A DNA stretch of 64,000 nucleotides. Origin: Desertimonas sp963733085. GTDB lineage: Bacteria > Actinomycetota > Acidimicrobiia > Acidimicrobiales > Ilumatobacteraceae. The position numbers were made by a program, and so were the translations under genes. Under the pieces are notes generated by a model that did not search any database, was not told where the DNA came from, and saw only the letters and a program-made list of their open reading frames with translations. Where the stretch lies: contig CAVTBY010000010.1 in the NCBI GenBank assembly GCA_963733085.1, positions 248,001 to 312,000 of the forward strand. Reading direction: 5' to 3'. Of this stretch, positions 9,171-18,861 are shown piece by piece (within the stretch, counting starts at the first letter, position 1; the number at the start of each line of letters is the position of its first letter).

Positions 9171-11159
9171 TCATGCCGAACTCCTGGCGAACGGTCGTCG
9201 GTGCGGAGCGAGCTCGAGGAAGTCGTGGCGGCGAGGCACCAGGTTGGGGTTGTAGTACGGATCGTTGCTCAGCTCGACGGTCCACCGGGCATCGAGCCAG
9301 GCCCGCTCCTCGGGAAGCACCCGGCTGTCGCGAGTACGGCTCTCGAAGTGGTACCACACGGCCCACGGCGTCCACACGATGCGGTGACCGGCGCGACGGA
9401 GCTTGAGGGAGAAGTCGACGTCGTTGTAGCTGAGCGGCAACTCGGTGGGAAACCCGCCGACCTCTTCGAAGGCGGTCTTGCGGACCAGCGCGCAGGCTGC
9501 GGTGACGCCGCTGCACTCGCGTTCGACGGCGAGCGGTCGCAGCGGCAACGGGCCGGGAGAATCGCCCCGCCATCCGACACAGACGTGGTTGGGCTGACCG
9601 GAGTACACGTGGCCGCCGTGCTGCAGCGTGCCGTCGCCGAACAGCAGCTTGGCGCCGGCCATCGCCACGTCGGGCATCTGCAGGTGGCCGACGAGCACCT
9701 CGACGCTGGCCGGCTCGATCAGCTCGGTGTCGTCGTTGAGCAACAGGAGCAGGCTCCCGGACGCGTGCTCGACACCGAGGTTGATCTTCGCCGAGAAGTT
9801 GAACGGTGCGTCGTACGGCACGAGCGTCGTCGCCGCGTCCGGCATCGCGGCGAGCGCCGCGAGGACGGGCGGCGGAGTCTCGGCGTCGTGGACGATGACG
9901 AACTCCAACTCGCTGTACGTGGAGCGCTCGACGAGGCTGCGCACGGCGTCGTACACGTAGCAGCGAGTCGTCCCCCACACCCGGCCGCACGAGCCTCGTG
10001 TCGGGATGACGACGCTGACGAGCGGGTGGTCGGCGAGCCGGCGGACGACGCGATAACACCCGTCGTTGCGAGTCGGCTCGACGACGGCGTCGATGCCGAC
10101 GCGGGCGCAGTGATCGGCGACGGCGCGTGCCCCGGCGGCCGTCGCCGCGGTCGGCGTCGCCGTCAGCGCTCGGTGGCACCCGGTGACCTGTGCGTGTGGC
10201 CGAGGATGCGCGGCACGTGGGCGACGCGACGGGCCCGCTCCGTGAGTGCGCAGCACGAAGTCGTAGTCGTGGGCGCCGTCGTAGCCGTCGTGGAAGCCGC
10301 CGGCGGCGTCGACGACGGTGCGGCGGGCGACGACGAGTCGGTCGATGTAGTTGTGGGCACGCAGCCGCTCCGGCGAGAAGGCCGGCTTGAACGACGGCAT
10401 GACGTAGTCACCGTCAGCGTTGATCACGTCGTGGTCGGCGTACGCGACGTCGACGTCCCCGGCGGTGAAGACGGCGTCCATCGCCGCCAGGGCGTCGGGT
10501 TCGAGCACGTCGGTCGGGTCGAGGACGGTGATCAGCTCACCGGCACGACGCGGCCAGGGCGTCGCGATGGGCGGCGACGCCACCGCGTCGAGGGCGACGG
10601 AGGACGCGCACCCGCGGGTCCGCGGCGGCCGCCTCGGCGAGCATCGGGGCGACCCACGAGGCGGTGGAGCCGTCGTCGACGACGACGTGCTCCCAGCTGG
10701 CGAACGTCTGCGCCCGCACCGAGTCCAGGCAAGCCTGCAGGCGGTCGCGCTCGGGATCGCCGACGGCGTGAGAACGGAGAAGCGAGGACGCGCTCCGGTG
10801 GCCATGCGGCTCAGCGGACGCCCGTCCCGGCAGTCCCTGCCGAGTAACGGGCGCGGCGCACCCGGTCGGCAGAGCGGTAGGCGCGCCCGACGAACGTACC
10901 GCTGAGCGAGTTCCTGACCTGCCGCAGCCAGGTAGGCGAACGCCGGCGCACCAACCAGCGCCCGGTCGATGGCGGCGTAGGCCTCGGTGAGCTTGCCTCG
11001 CAACTCGCCGGCGGCCTGTTCGGCGGACTTGGCGGCGTCGCGGGCGGCGATGAGGTCGGCGCGCAGGTCGCTGTAGGACTGCTCGCACGGCCCGACGAGG
11101 CGCCGTAACCGCTCGACCTCGGCGCGCAGGGGGGCGACCTCGGCGTCGATGTCGACCAT
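9171..11159 (-). CDS. Tandem GT2 glycosyltransferase with N-terminal coiled coil (compensated frameshifts)
   Basis: 663 codons. Residues 1-60 are a charged heptad-like coiled coil. Two GT-A domains follow. The first (FSVLTP, then VVVDDGSTASW and AGELITVLDPTDV) is disturbed by two pairs of indels: reading is displaced between about 10770 and 10545, where the correct residues lie in the next frame, and again between about 10246 and 10160. The second domain is intact: PLVSVVIPTRG, LLLLNDDTELIEP (the DxD region), FEEVGGFPTELPLSYNDVDFSLKLRRAG. The architecture is common in O-antigen and S-layer glycan loci. A TACACT box (11168-11173, minus strand) 8 bases before the ATG indicates a leaderless mRNA. 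Donor and acceptor sugars are unknown. Confidence 0.8.
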   Translation of the reverse strand: MVDIDAEVAPLRAEVERLRRLVGPCEQSYSDLRADLIAARDAAKSAEQAAGELRGKLTEAYAAIDRALVGAPAFAYLAAAGQELAQRYVRRARLPLCRPGAPRPLLGRDCRDGRPLSRMATGARPRFSVLTPSAIPSATACRLAWTRCGRRRSPAGSTSSSTTAPPPRGSPRCSPRRPPRTRGCASSVALDAVASPPIATPWPRRAGELITVLDPTDVLEPDALAAMDAVFTAGDVDVAYADHDVINADGDYVMPSFKPAFSPERLRAHNYIDRLVVARRTVVDAAGGFHDGYDGAHDYDFVLRTHGAGPSRRPRAAHPRPHAQVTGCHRALTATPTAATAAGARAVADHCARVGIDAVVEPTRNDGCYRVVRRLADHPLVSVVIPTRGSCGRVWGTTRCYVYDAVRSLVERSTYSELEFVIVHDAETPPPVLAALAAMPDAATTLVPYDAPFNFSAKINLGVEHASGSLLLLLNDDTELIEPASVEVLVGHLQMPDVAMAGAKLLFGDGTLQHGGHVYSGQPNHVCVGWRGDSPGPLPLRPLAVERECSGVTAACALVRKTAFEEVGGFPTELPLSYNDVDFSLKLRRAGHRIVWTPWAVWYHFESRTRDSRVLPEERAWLDARWTVELSNDPYYNPNLVPRRHDFLELAPHRRPFARSSA

Positions 11160-11254
11160 CGCCGGCGAGTGTACCCGGGTGTCTGCGTCGGATTGAGGGC
11201 CGTGCGTCGATCGAAAGGCTCCGCCTTCGAGCTCGAGCCTTTAGCCTCCCAGCC

Positions 11255-13023
11255 GTGATCGACGAGCGGCGTGGTCCGGCGCATCGCCGCCAGCACCTCG
11301 TGCTCGTTGTCCTCCTCGCCGGGATCGTCCTGTGCTGGATCCTGCTGACCCCACCCGGCGCCGGTGCCGACGAGCCAGGGCACCTCGCGCGCGCCGGGGC
11401 GCTCGCCCGCGGTCAGGTCGACGGCAGCGACATCGGCTCGGCGCGCGACGAGGGCTTCGACGTGCCTGGCACGTACCGCGTGCCGGAGCCGGAGTGCTAC
11501 GCCTTTCACCCCGCCAGCTCCGGTCAGCTGCGCGCCGCCGGCCGACGTCTCGGACGCGACCGTGACGTTGCCGTCGAGCGCCGACGAGTATCCGATCTGG
11601 GGCCACCTGCCGGGCGGCCTGCTCAGCCGCCTGCCGGGTCTGGCGCCGATCTGGTGGGCGCGGATCGGAGGGGCGGCGGTGGCGACTGCCTTGTTGGCGG
11701 GCGCGCTGTGGCTCGTCACGCCCCGGCGGCCGCTCGGCGCCGCCGCCCTGCTCGTCGCCATCACGCCGATGGCGTGGTCGGTGTTCGCCAATGTCAACCC
11801 GTCGGCGATGGCGATCAGCGGGGGCGATCGCCTTGTGGGCGGGTCTGCTGTACGGCGGTTCCCGTCCGGCGTCGTCGGCGGCATGGCTCACCGCCTTCGG
11901 CTGGGCGGCCCTCGCCCTGCCCCGCCGCGACGGCCTGATCTGGGCGTGCGTAGCGCTCGTGGTCGCTCTCGGTCATGGCGGGCGGACGACGGCCGAGTGG
12001 TGGCGGTCGCTCGGCGCCGGGCCACGAATCGTCGTCGCCGCCTCGACGATCGTCACCGTCGTCTGGGGCGTCACCAACGACTCGAGAGTCTCCCGGTTCG
12101 TCGCCGCCGCCCCGCTGATCGTCGTCGCCGGCGAGGTGGTGCGCTGGTTGTGGCGGGAACGGGTGACGACCCGCGCGGCGCGGCTCGTGATGCTCGCTGC
12201 CATGGCGGTGATCGGCGGCGTCGCCGTGGCGGTCGTGCTCACCCGGCGTCCTGGCGGGTGGGACAGCGACCTGGCGACGCGAATCGTCGGCGAGACGGGC
12301 TACAACTTCATCGAGGCGATCGGTCGGCTCGGCTGGCTCGACGTGCCGCTGCCGGCGGCGTCGATCGCCCTGACGTGCGCCGCGATCGGTCTGCTCGGCG
12401 CGGCATCGTTGGCGGTGGGCTCGGCAGCGGCGAGCTGGGCGGCAGGGCTGCTCGTCAGCACCGCCGCAGCATCGTGGCTGTTCGAGCTGTTTCAGGGCAA
12501 CACGACGGGTACGTACTGGCAGGGCCGCTACTCGCTGCCGTTGCTCGTCGGCGTCCCGCTGCTGCTCGGCCTCGCACGAGTTCCCGCCGTCGCTGCGTGG
12601 CGGGTGGCGTGGTGCGTGGGCGGCAGCGCTCTCGTCGTGCTCAACGTGGCGGCGTGGGCCGCGGCGCGCCGCTGGGGAGTCGGCCTCGACGGATCGATGA
12701 TGCCGTGGACGTGGGACACGATCCACTCGCCGCTGCCTCCCATCGTCGTCCTCGCCGCCCTGGCCGCACTGTCGGCAGGACTGGCGGCGACGCTGTGGCG
12801 GATCGCCGCGCCGTCCGGACTCGGTCACACCCGCTCTCGACCGCACCTGATTCGACTCGTTCCGGCTCTCGGCCGTCGATCTCGGGCCGCAGCGCAGACA
12901 GAAATGTCTGATCGGGGACGCAGGACCGTCGCGTGGCCGGGTCCTGGCGATCGGCTGCCATACTTGCCGCTACACTCTTTCGGCCGTGGACAGTTCAGGG
13001 CGCTCTGCCGAGCCCAGAGGTGA
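11255..13023 (+). pseudogene. DUF2142 family membrane protein (two homopolymer frameshifts)
   Basis: The reconstructed protein begins at GTG 11255 with one hydrophobic helix and PPGAGADEPGHLARA, the DUF2142 N-terminal signature, followed by ADEYPIWGHLPGG, many membrane helices, RLGWLDVPLP and TYWQGRYSLPLLV, all typical of this roughly 500-residue family of polysaccharide-locus membrane proteins, possibly GT-C-like. Removing one T near 11504 and one G from the five-G run near 11820 restores a single frame. The tail after about 12830 is atypical and may hide another shift, so the end is uncertain. A TAGCCT box (11242-11247) lies 7 bases before the start, so the mRNA is probably leaderless. Confidence 0.72.
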
Positions 13024-13030
13024 ACGCTGA
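12986..13030 (+). other. Possible 14-codon leader ORF of the kinase gene
   Basis: GTG 12986 opens a 14-codon frame (MDSSGRSAEPRGER) whose TGA overlaps the kinase ATG as TGATG. A TACACT box lies at 12971-12976, 9 bases before the GTG, so the mRNA could begin with this frame and couple its translation to the kinase. It overlaps the uncertain tail of the DUF2142 gene. Confidence 0.35.
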
Positions 13031-14842
13031 TGCCGCTTGAGCCCGGTCAGGTGATCGACCAGTACCGACTCGACCAGACGATCCATCGTGGCCGGGCCAC
13101 GATCGTGTACGCGGCAACGGATGTCGGGCTCGGACGCAAGGTGGCGTTCAAGGTCCTCGGCGACCGCTACGCGACCGACGACGTGATCCGCCAGCGCTTC
13201 GTCAACGAGGCGCAGGTCGCCGCCTCGCTCGATGGCCACCCGCACATCGTCACCGTCTACAAGTGGGGTGAGTTCGAGGGCTCGATGTACTTCGTCACCG
13301 AGCTGATCGACGGGATCAGCCTGGCGGAGCTGCTCGAACGGCAGCCGGGTGGCCGGCCACTGCAGCCCAACGAGGCACTCGGGTTGCTGACGCAGATCGC
13401 CGACGCCCTCGACTTCGCCCACAAGCGCGGGGCGATCCACCGCGACGTCAAGCCGGCCAACGTGATGGTCAAGATGACCGACACGCCGCGCACGGCGTAC
13501 CTCGTCGACTTCGGCATCACCAAGATGGACGACGGCGAGACGGGACCGCAGGGGATGTTCCTCGGGCACGCCGGACTACGCGTCGCCCGAGCAGATCTCC
13601 GGTGCCCAGGCGCTGGATCGTCGGTCCGACGTGTACTCGCTCGCCTGCACGGCGTTCGAGGTCCTCACCGGGCGCCCACCGTTCGGTGACGCCCCGAACG
13701 ACGCGGCGCGCATCGCCGCCCACCTGCAGAGCGCCGGTGCCGAGCGCCCGGTCGCTGCGACCGGAACTGCCACCGGCCGTCGACGCCGTGTTCGCCAAGG
13801 CCCTGGCCAAGAACCGTGAGGATCGCTACGCCAGCTGCGGCGAGTTCGTGCGCGAGCTGCGCGCCGTCTTTCCCGAGGGCACGCACATCTTCCGCCGGCC
13901 GCCCCCGCCGGGCGCCGATCTGCCGGTACCGTCGCTGTACACGCCCGACATGGCGCCGCGCCGCAAGTGGCCGTGGGTCGCCCTCGGCGTCGTCTTCGCC
14001 GTGCTCCTCACCGCGGTGGCCTACTTCGTCACGTCGAGTCGCGATCCGGGCATCTCGACATCGGTCGGCGCTCCGCTGACGACGACGACCACGACCACCG
14101 ACCACGACGACCACGACGACCACGACGACAACGACGACCACGACGACGACACCAACGACGACGACCGATCCCGGGCCGTTCGGCGTCGTCGGCCCGCCGG
14201 TGGACGCGAGCGACTCACCCGCAGGCGGCCTACGCCGTCGGTGTGCACACCCGGCGACCGGGAAGCGACGATCGCTGTCTCCGGGCTCGCCGGCGCTGCT
14301 GTACGCCGAGTGGGTGCGTCTCGACACCGATGAGGCCGGCTCCGGTCAGGTGCGCAGCCTCGAAGACGACGGATTCCTCGTCGAAGTCGACGAGACCGTC
14401 GCCCTACGCGATGTGCGCGTGGACTCCGCCGGCAAGGCGACCGACGTCAGCGAGTGCCGGGCGGAGGGCCGCTGCCAGCTCGTCTCGGCGATGCTCGTGC
14501 CCGACAGCGAGTGCGAGCCCGCCGACGGCTGCGCGACCGTTGATTCGAGGAGCGGGACGCTGCGTGCGGTGCACGTGGCCACGCTGCTGAACCGCCGACC
14601 GGCCGTGTTCCACCTCTACCAGCTTCGCAGCGAACGTGAGGTCACCGCCATCTTCGATCCGACTGGCGCCGCCAGGTGGGACGGTGAGAGCGACTACCTC
14701 CTCGTGCGCTTCGAGGCGCGTCCCTCGCGCCTACTCGACGCTGACCCTGACGGTGACGTACGCCGATGGCGAAACCGATCAGCTGATCATGAACTTCGAG
14801 ATCCCGGTGCCCGCAGCGACGACAACGACGGCGCCGGCGTAA
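13030..14842 (+). pseudogene. PknB-type Ser/Thr protein kinase with exported domain (several frameshifts)
   Basis: The N-terminal kinase is clear: VIDQYRLDQTIHRGRATIV as glycine-rich loop, Lys41 in VAFKVL, HRDVKPANV (137-145) and DFG (160-162). One extra G near 13563 breaks the frame; the next frame continues GTPDYASPEQISGAQALD, the activation and P+1 region, and after another indel near 13760 the lobe ends with FAKALAKNREDRYASC. One membrane helix (WPWVALGVVFAVLLTAVAYF) follows, then a Thr-rich linker and an extracellular domain of about 200 residues (SPALLYAEWVRLDTDEAGSG and on) ending AATTTTAPA. Indels near 14095, 14215, 14290 and 14730 disturb it. It would phosphorylate cytosolic targets in response to an outside cue; the sensor domain is unassigned. 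It sits just upstream of the ABC exporter genes. Confidence 0.75.
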
Positions 14843-14893
14843 CGGGACCTCCCCGCGTCGATGCAACCGCCGCGATAGCGTTCTGTCCCCGCC

Positions 14894-15795
14894 ATGGTCG
14901 ACATCGCCTCCCCTGCCGCGGGTACCGCCGAACTGCGGCCGATGTCCGGCCGGCGCTCGGCGCTCGCCCATCTCCGCGAGCTCGTCGGGTACCGCGAACT
15001 GCTCGTCATGCTCGTTCGCAAGGAGCTGGCGGTTCGCTACAAGAACTCCGTCCTCGGCTTCACCTGGTCGATGCTGCAGCCGCTGTTCCTGCTCGTCGTG
15101 TACACCGCCGTGTTCGCCATCCTCGGCGCCGGGTTCGCCCGCTTCGCCATCTGGGTGCTGTGCGGGCTGCTGATCTGGACGTTGATCTCGTCGAGCATGC
15201 TCACGGCGACCGTGTCGATCACGTCGAACGCGTCACTCGTCGGCAAGGTCAAGTTTCCTCGCGCCGTGCTGCCGCTGGCGAGCGTCGGCGGCGCCCTCGT
15301 CCACTTCTTCCTGCAGATCGTCGCCTTCGCCGTCGTGCTGCTGGTCACCCGCCATCCGGTCGACTGGGGATACGTCTGGTTGCTGCCGATCGCCCTGGCG
15401 ACGTGCCTGATCGTGTGCGCCGCCCTCGCCTTGCTGCTCGCCCCGAGCAACGTGTACGCACGCGACACGATGCACCTGCTCGAGTTGCTCGTGCTCGGGT
15501 GGTTCTGGGCGACACCGATCCTCTACGAGTACATGCGCGCCGCCGTACCTGGCTCGACAGCAAGGGGATCGACGGCGACGTCCAGCTCATCAACCCCGCC
15601 ACCCCGATCGTGATCACGTTCCAGCGCGCCCTGTACGGGACGGCCAGCGTCGACGGCCGCCAGTTGCTCCCGGACCACGGGCCGCTGTGGTACCTCGGCG
15701 TGCTCGCCGCGACGGCGGCGGTCTGGACGTTGATCGGCTACATCGCCCTGCGCGTCTTCGACCGCGCCGACGTCAACCTCGCTGAGACGCTATGA
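14894..15795 (+). pseudogene. wzm: ABC-2 type polysaccharide export permease, Wzm-like (one frameshift)
   Basis: About 300 residues when repaired. The N-terminal amphipathic region LRELVGYRELLVMLVRKEL is followed by RYKNSVLGFTWSMLQPL, the signature of the Wzm/TagG/KpsM permeases, and six hydrophobic helices. The frame shifts near 15545, after LYEYMRAAV, and continues as TWLDSKGIDGDVQLINPATPI, then ITFQRALYG, the usual periplasmic segment, to TAG-free end at TGA 15795. With the Wzt-like ATPase 95 bases downstream it would form an exporter that flips a lipid-linked glycan across the cytoplasmic membrane. Repeat A copy 2 fills the gap between the two genes. Confidence 0.82.
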
Positions 15796-15796
15796 A

Positions 15797-15872
15797 TGCG
15801 TTCCCCGGCCACGCCACATACTGCCTGCGCAGCTGCTGGCCGCGCCTCGGCTGGCGCCTCGTCGCTCGCATC
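15797..15872 (-). repeat. Structured dispersed repeat A, copy 2 (76 bp)
   Basis: Reverse-complement match to 2094-2169 (71 of 76 positions). Changes in the hairpin part keep a stem possible: GGCCA with TGGCC outside and CTGC/GCAG inside. It begins one base after the wzm stop codon and ends 17 bases before the wzt start. Confidence 0.75.
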
Positions 15873-15889
15873 CACGGACAGGTGCCGGG

Positions 15890-17063
15890 ATGACCATCGC
15901 CGTGTCGATCGAGACCGTGTCGAAGTCGTTCCGCATCGCCACCGACCCGGTCAACTCGCTGAAGGAGCGACTCCTTCGCCTCCACCGGCCCGGTCACGTC
16001 GAGTTCGAAGCGCTGCACGACGTCAGCTGCGAGATCGGCGTCGGCGAGACCGTCGGCATCCTCGGCCACAACGGGTCGGGCAAGTCGACGCTGCTCAAGT
16101 GCATCGCCGGCATCCTCACCCCGACGTCAGGGCAGGTGCGCGTCGCCGGTCGGCTGGCGTCGCTGCTCGAGCTCGGCGCCGGCTTCCATCCCGAGCTGAC
16201 CGGTCGGGAGAACGTCTACATCAACGCCGCGTTCTACGGCATGACTCGCAAGGAGACCGGCCGCCGCTTCGACGAGATCGTCGGCTTCGCCGAGCTGGAG
16301 CAGTTCATCGACGAGCCGGTCAAGCACTACTCGTCGGGCATGTACGTGCGTCTCGGCTTCGCCGTGGCGGTCAACCTCGACCCCGACGTCCTGCTCGTCG
16401 ACGAGGTGCTGGCGGTTGGCGACGAGCTGTTCCAGGCCAAGTGCCTGAGCCGGATCAGGCAGTTCCAGATCGAAGGCCGAACGATCGTCTTCGTCACCCA
16501 CGACGCCACCACGGTGCGCCAGGTCTGCGACCGCGCCATCGTTCTCGACCACGGGCGCCTCGTCCTCGACGGCCCGCCCGGCGACGCCATCCGCACGTTC
16601 CGCGAGCACCTCCACGGCACGCTCGCCGGCGTTCCCGACGCCGACCACCGGCTCGACGGCGCCGGCGTCATCGGCCACGTCGAGGTCCACCATGCCCACC
16701 TCGCGGAGCGCCCGCACCTGCTCCCCGGCGAACCACTCGACATCGTCGTCGACATCGCGCCGGAGCAGCCGATCGACAACCCGGTGCTGCGCGTCGAGAT
16801 CGGCGACCGGGCCGGCAACCGTCTGTTCGCGGTCGACAGCGATGCCCTCGGCCAACCGTTGCCGGCGATCACCGCGCCGCAGCAGTTGCGGTTCTCGATC
16901 AAGGGTGTGTGGCTGCTCGACGGCGAGTACCCGGTGTCGATCCGCCTCGCCGACCGCTTGACCGGCGCCGTGATCGACTGGCGGGAGGCCGTCGACCACG
17001 TTCCAGGTCGTCAACGAGGGCCGCGCCGAGGGCACCGTCGCCCTCGACGTCACGATCGCATGA
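15890..17063 (+). CDS. wzt: ABC transporter ATP-binding protein, Wzt-like (frameshift near C-terminus)
   Basis: About 390 residues. Walker A is GHNGSGKST, the signature motif is the variant YSSGMYVRL characteristic of polysaccharide exporters, and Walker B is VLLVDEVLAVGD. Residues from about 240 on form the Wzt C-terminal domain, a beta-sandwich that in O9a-type systems binds the non-reducing end of the glycan to be exported. As deposited, the frame runs on into the next gene, giving an apparent 892-residue fusion. A one-base shift near 17000 (DWREAVD then FQVVNEGRAEGTVALDVTIA) restores a normal ending at TGA 17063, overlapping the next ATG. It pairs with the Wzm-like permease. Confidence 0.85.
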
Positions 17064-18568
17064 GCGCGCACATGCCCAAGCCAGTCATCCCCGGCAGTCG
17101 ACGAACATCGCCTGTGTATACGGAATCGACGCGAATTGGGTCCGATTCGTCGACACAGGCGGTCAGCTCACCCGATCACCCGTCGGCCGTCGAAGCAGAC
17201 AGCCGGTCACGCCCGCTGCTCCCCGGCACGGAGTGGCTGGTGCGCAGCTTGCACAGCCCGCTGCGCACGATGTGGCGGCACGGGTTCCGGTTTCTCTTCG
17301 TGCTCGACGCGGTCGGGCTGTTCGGCTCGATGCTGCTGATCAACCTCGTCCGTTTCGGCACCGACTGGCCGACCTACTCCGCGTCGTTCTACATCGTCGG
17401 GTTCCTCGCCGCCACTGCGATCCACCTCGTCATCAACTACTTCTACGGCCTCTACGAACGTGAGCCCAGACTCGGCCGGCGACCGTGGCTCCCGCGGGCA
17501 ATCGTGGCGATGGCGATCGGCGTCGGCATCCAGCTCGTCACGTTCGTCTTTCTCGACCGCTACCTGATGCCCCGCCTCAACCTCGGCGTCTTCCTCTTCG
17601 TCGGTGCGGTCGTCCTCGTCATCAACCGCCACATCAGCCATGTCCTCGCCCGGCGTCGCCAAGGGCCGCCGCGCGTTGTCCTCGTCGGCTCGTTCGTCGA
17701 CGCCGAGCTGGCGACCCGTCACATCGAGGCCACCGAGCGCGAGGTCGAGGTCGTCGGCCATGTCACCGACCCCGCCGAGCTCGCCGACGTGCTCGCCGAG
17801 GGCCGCGGCACCGACGTGTTGTTGCTCGACTCGTTCAGCCTCGACGCTGCCTTCCCGGAGCCGATGACGACGCTCGAAGCCGAAGGCATCGGATTCCTCC
17901 AGCGGGTCAGCGCACGCGACACCCTGCTCGGCCTGCAGGCCGTGCGGGAGATCGCCGGGATGCCGTTCGTCCCGTTGCTGGTGCACAGCTTCCCGTCGTA
18001 CAAGGCGCGCCTCAAGCGGTTGTTCGACCTCATCTTGCTCGTCCTGACCGCGCCGGTCACGCTGCTCGTTCTCGGCGTGTTGGCGCTCTACGTCCGAATT
18101 CGGGCCGGCAGCCCGGTGCTCTTTCACCAGGCCCGCATCGGCAAGGACGGCGAGCAGTTCCGAGTGGTGAAGTTCCGCACGATGGTGGTCGATGCCGAGT
18201 CGCGCGGGCCACGCCTGTCCGCCGCGGACGACGACCGCATCGTCAAGGGACTGCGCTGGCTCCGCGAGACCCGCCTCGACGAGCTGCCCCAACTCTGGAA
18301 TGTGTTGCGCGGCGAGATGTCGCTCGTCGGCCCACGCCCCGAGCGTCCTGAGCTCACCGTCGACATCGAGCAGTCGGTGTCCGGCTGGGTGCGGCGCCAC
18401 CAGCTCCCGCCGGGACTCACCGGCCTCGCCCAGATCCACGGTCGGTACGCCACCAACCCCGAGTACAAGATCGGCTACGACCTGCAGTACCTGGTCAACT
18501 GGTCGCCCGTGCTCGACCTGCAGATCCTCGCCAGGACGATCTGGGTCGTCCTGTCGCGCCGCCTGTAG
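17060..18568 (+). CDS. Polyprenyl glycosylphosphotransferase (WbaP/WcaJ type initiating enzyme)
   Basis: 502 residues from ATG 17060. After a hydrophilic N-terminus come about four or five membrane helices (roughly 75-190), a nucleotide-binding-like central domain (GPPRVVLVGSFVDAELATRH), and from about 315 the bacterial sugar transferase domain: YKARLKRLFDLILLVLTAP re-entrant helix, FRVVKFRTMVVDAE, RLDELPQLWNVLRGEMSLVG with GPRPERPE, and PGLTGLAQIHGRY. These are the conserved catalytic motifs of enzymes that move a hexose-1-phosphate from a nucleotide sugar to undecaprenyl phosphate, the first step of capsule or O-antigen assembly. Directly coupled to wzt, which supports a priming role for the exported glycan. 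The sugar specificity is unknown. Confidence 0.9.
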   Translation: MSAHMPKPVIPGSRRTSPVYTESTRIGSDSSTQAVSSPDHPSAVEADSRSRPLLPGTEWLVRSLHSPLRTMWRHGFRFLFVLDAVGLFGSMLLINLVRFGTDWPTYSASFYIVGFLAATAIHLVINYFYGLYEREPRLGRRPWLPRAIVAMAIGVGIQLVTFVFLDRYLMPRLNLGVFLFVGAVVLVINRHISHVLARRRQGPPRVVLVGSFVDAELATRHIEATEREVEVVGHVTDPAELADVLAEGRGTDVLLLDSFSLDAAFPEPMTTLEAEGIGFLQRVSARDTLLGLQAVREIAGMPFVPLLVHSFPSYKARLKRLFDLILLVLTAPVTLLVLGVLALYVRIRAGSPVLFHQARIGKDGEQFRVVKFRTMVVDAESRGPRLSAADDDRIVKGLRWLRETRLDELPQLWNVLRGEMSLVGPRPERPELTVDIEQSVSGWVRRHQLPPGLTGLAQIHGRYATNPEYKIGYDLQYLVNWSPVLDLQILARTIWVVLSRRL

Positions 18569-18572
18569 ACCT

Positions 18573-18605
18573 ATGTAGTCACGGGCTAGGCTAAAGTGAC
18601 TACAT
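18573..18605. promoter_or_regulatory. vapB promoter with palindromic operator
   Basis: Perfect 10-bp arms ATGTAGTCAC (18573-18582) and GTGACTACAT (18596-18605) flank a 13-base spacer. The right arm contains the start codon of vapB and overlaps the -10 box TAAAGT (18592-18597). Autorepression by the VapBC complex at such a palindrome is the usual mode. Confidence 0.65.
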
Positions 18606-18861
18606 GGACGTCGCGATTCGTGAGCTCAAGGCCAAGCTCTCCGCTTACTTGAAGCGCGCCTCGGCGGGCGAACTGATCACCGTCACCGACCGCGGGAAGC
18701 CAATCGCGGTCCTCGGTCCGGCGCTCAACGTCGTCGACCTCGACGCCGCCGTCGAGGCCGGATGGGTGACTCCCGCTTCGGCGTCCGGCCTGCGCCCGAT
18801 ACGCCGGCACCAGTCGAGGTCCACGGTCGAGCAGGCCCTGGCCGAGGACCGTGCCGAGTGA
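18604..18861 (+). CDS. vapB: Type II antitoxin, Phd/YefM (VapB-like)
   Basis: 85 residues. MDVAIRELKAKLSAYLKRA, then GELITVTDRGKPIAVLGP is the Phd/YefM DNA-binding fold; the C-terminal 35 residues form the toxin-neutralising tail. The ATG is 6 bases after the -10 box and lies inside the operator palindrome, so the mRNA starts almost at the start codon. The stop overlaps the GTG start of the toxin (GTGA), giving coupled translation. It would bind and inhibit the PIN toxin and repress its own promoter. Confidence 0.85.
   Translation: MDVAIRELKAKLSAYLKRASAGELITVTDRGKPIAVLGPALNVVDLDAAVEAGWVTPASASGLRPIRRHQSRSTVEQALAEDRAE

Noticed and set aside
8883..10847. 654-codon plus-strand open frame
   Set aside because: Antisense to the tandem GT2 gene; repetitive V-x-x-D-D composition without any domain pattern.
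14080..14165. Microsatellite-like ACG/ACC tract, considered as a CRISPR-like or regulatory repeat
   Set aside because: Units are three bases and encode a Thr-rich linker once a one-base shift is repaired; no spacers.
13665..14327. Minus-strand frame with a run of about twenty valines
   Set aside because: It is the complement of the Thr-coding ACG/ACC linker of the kinase.
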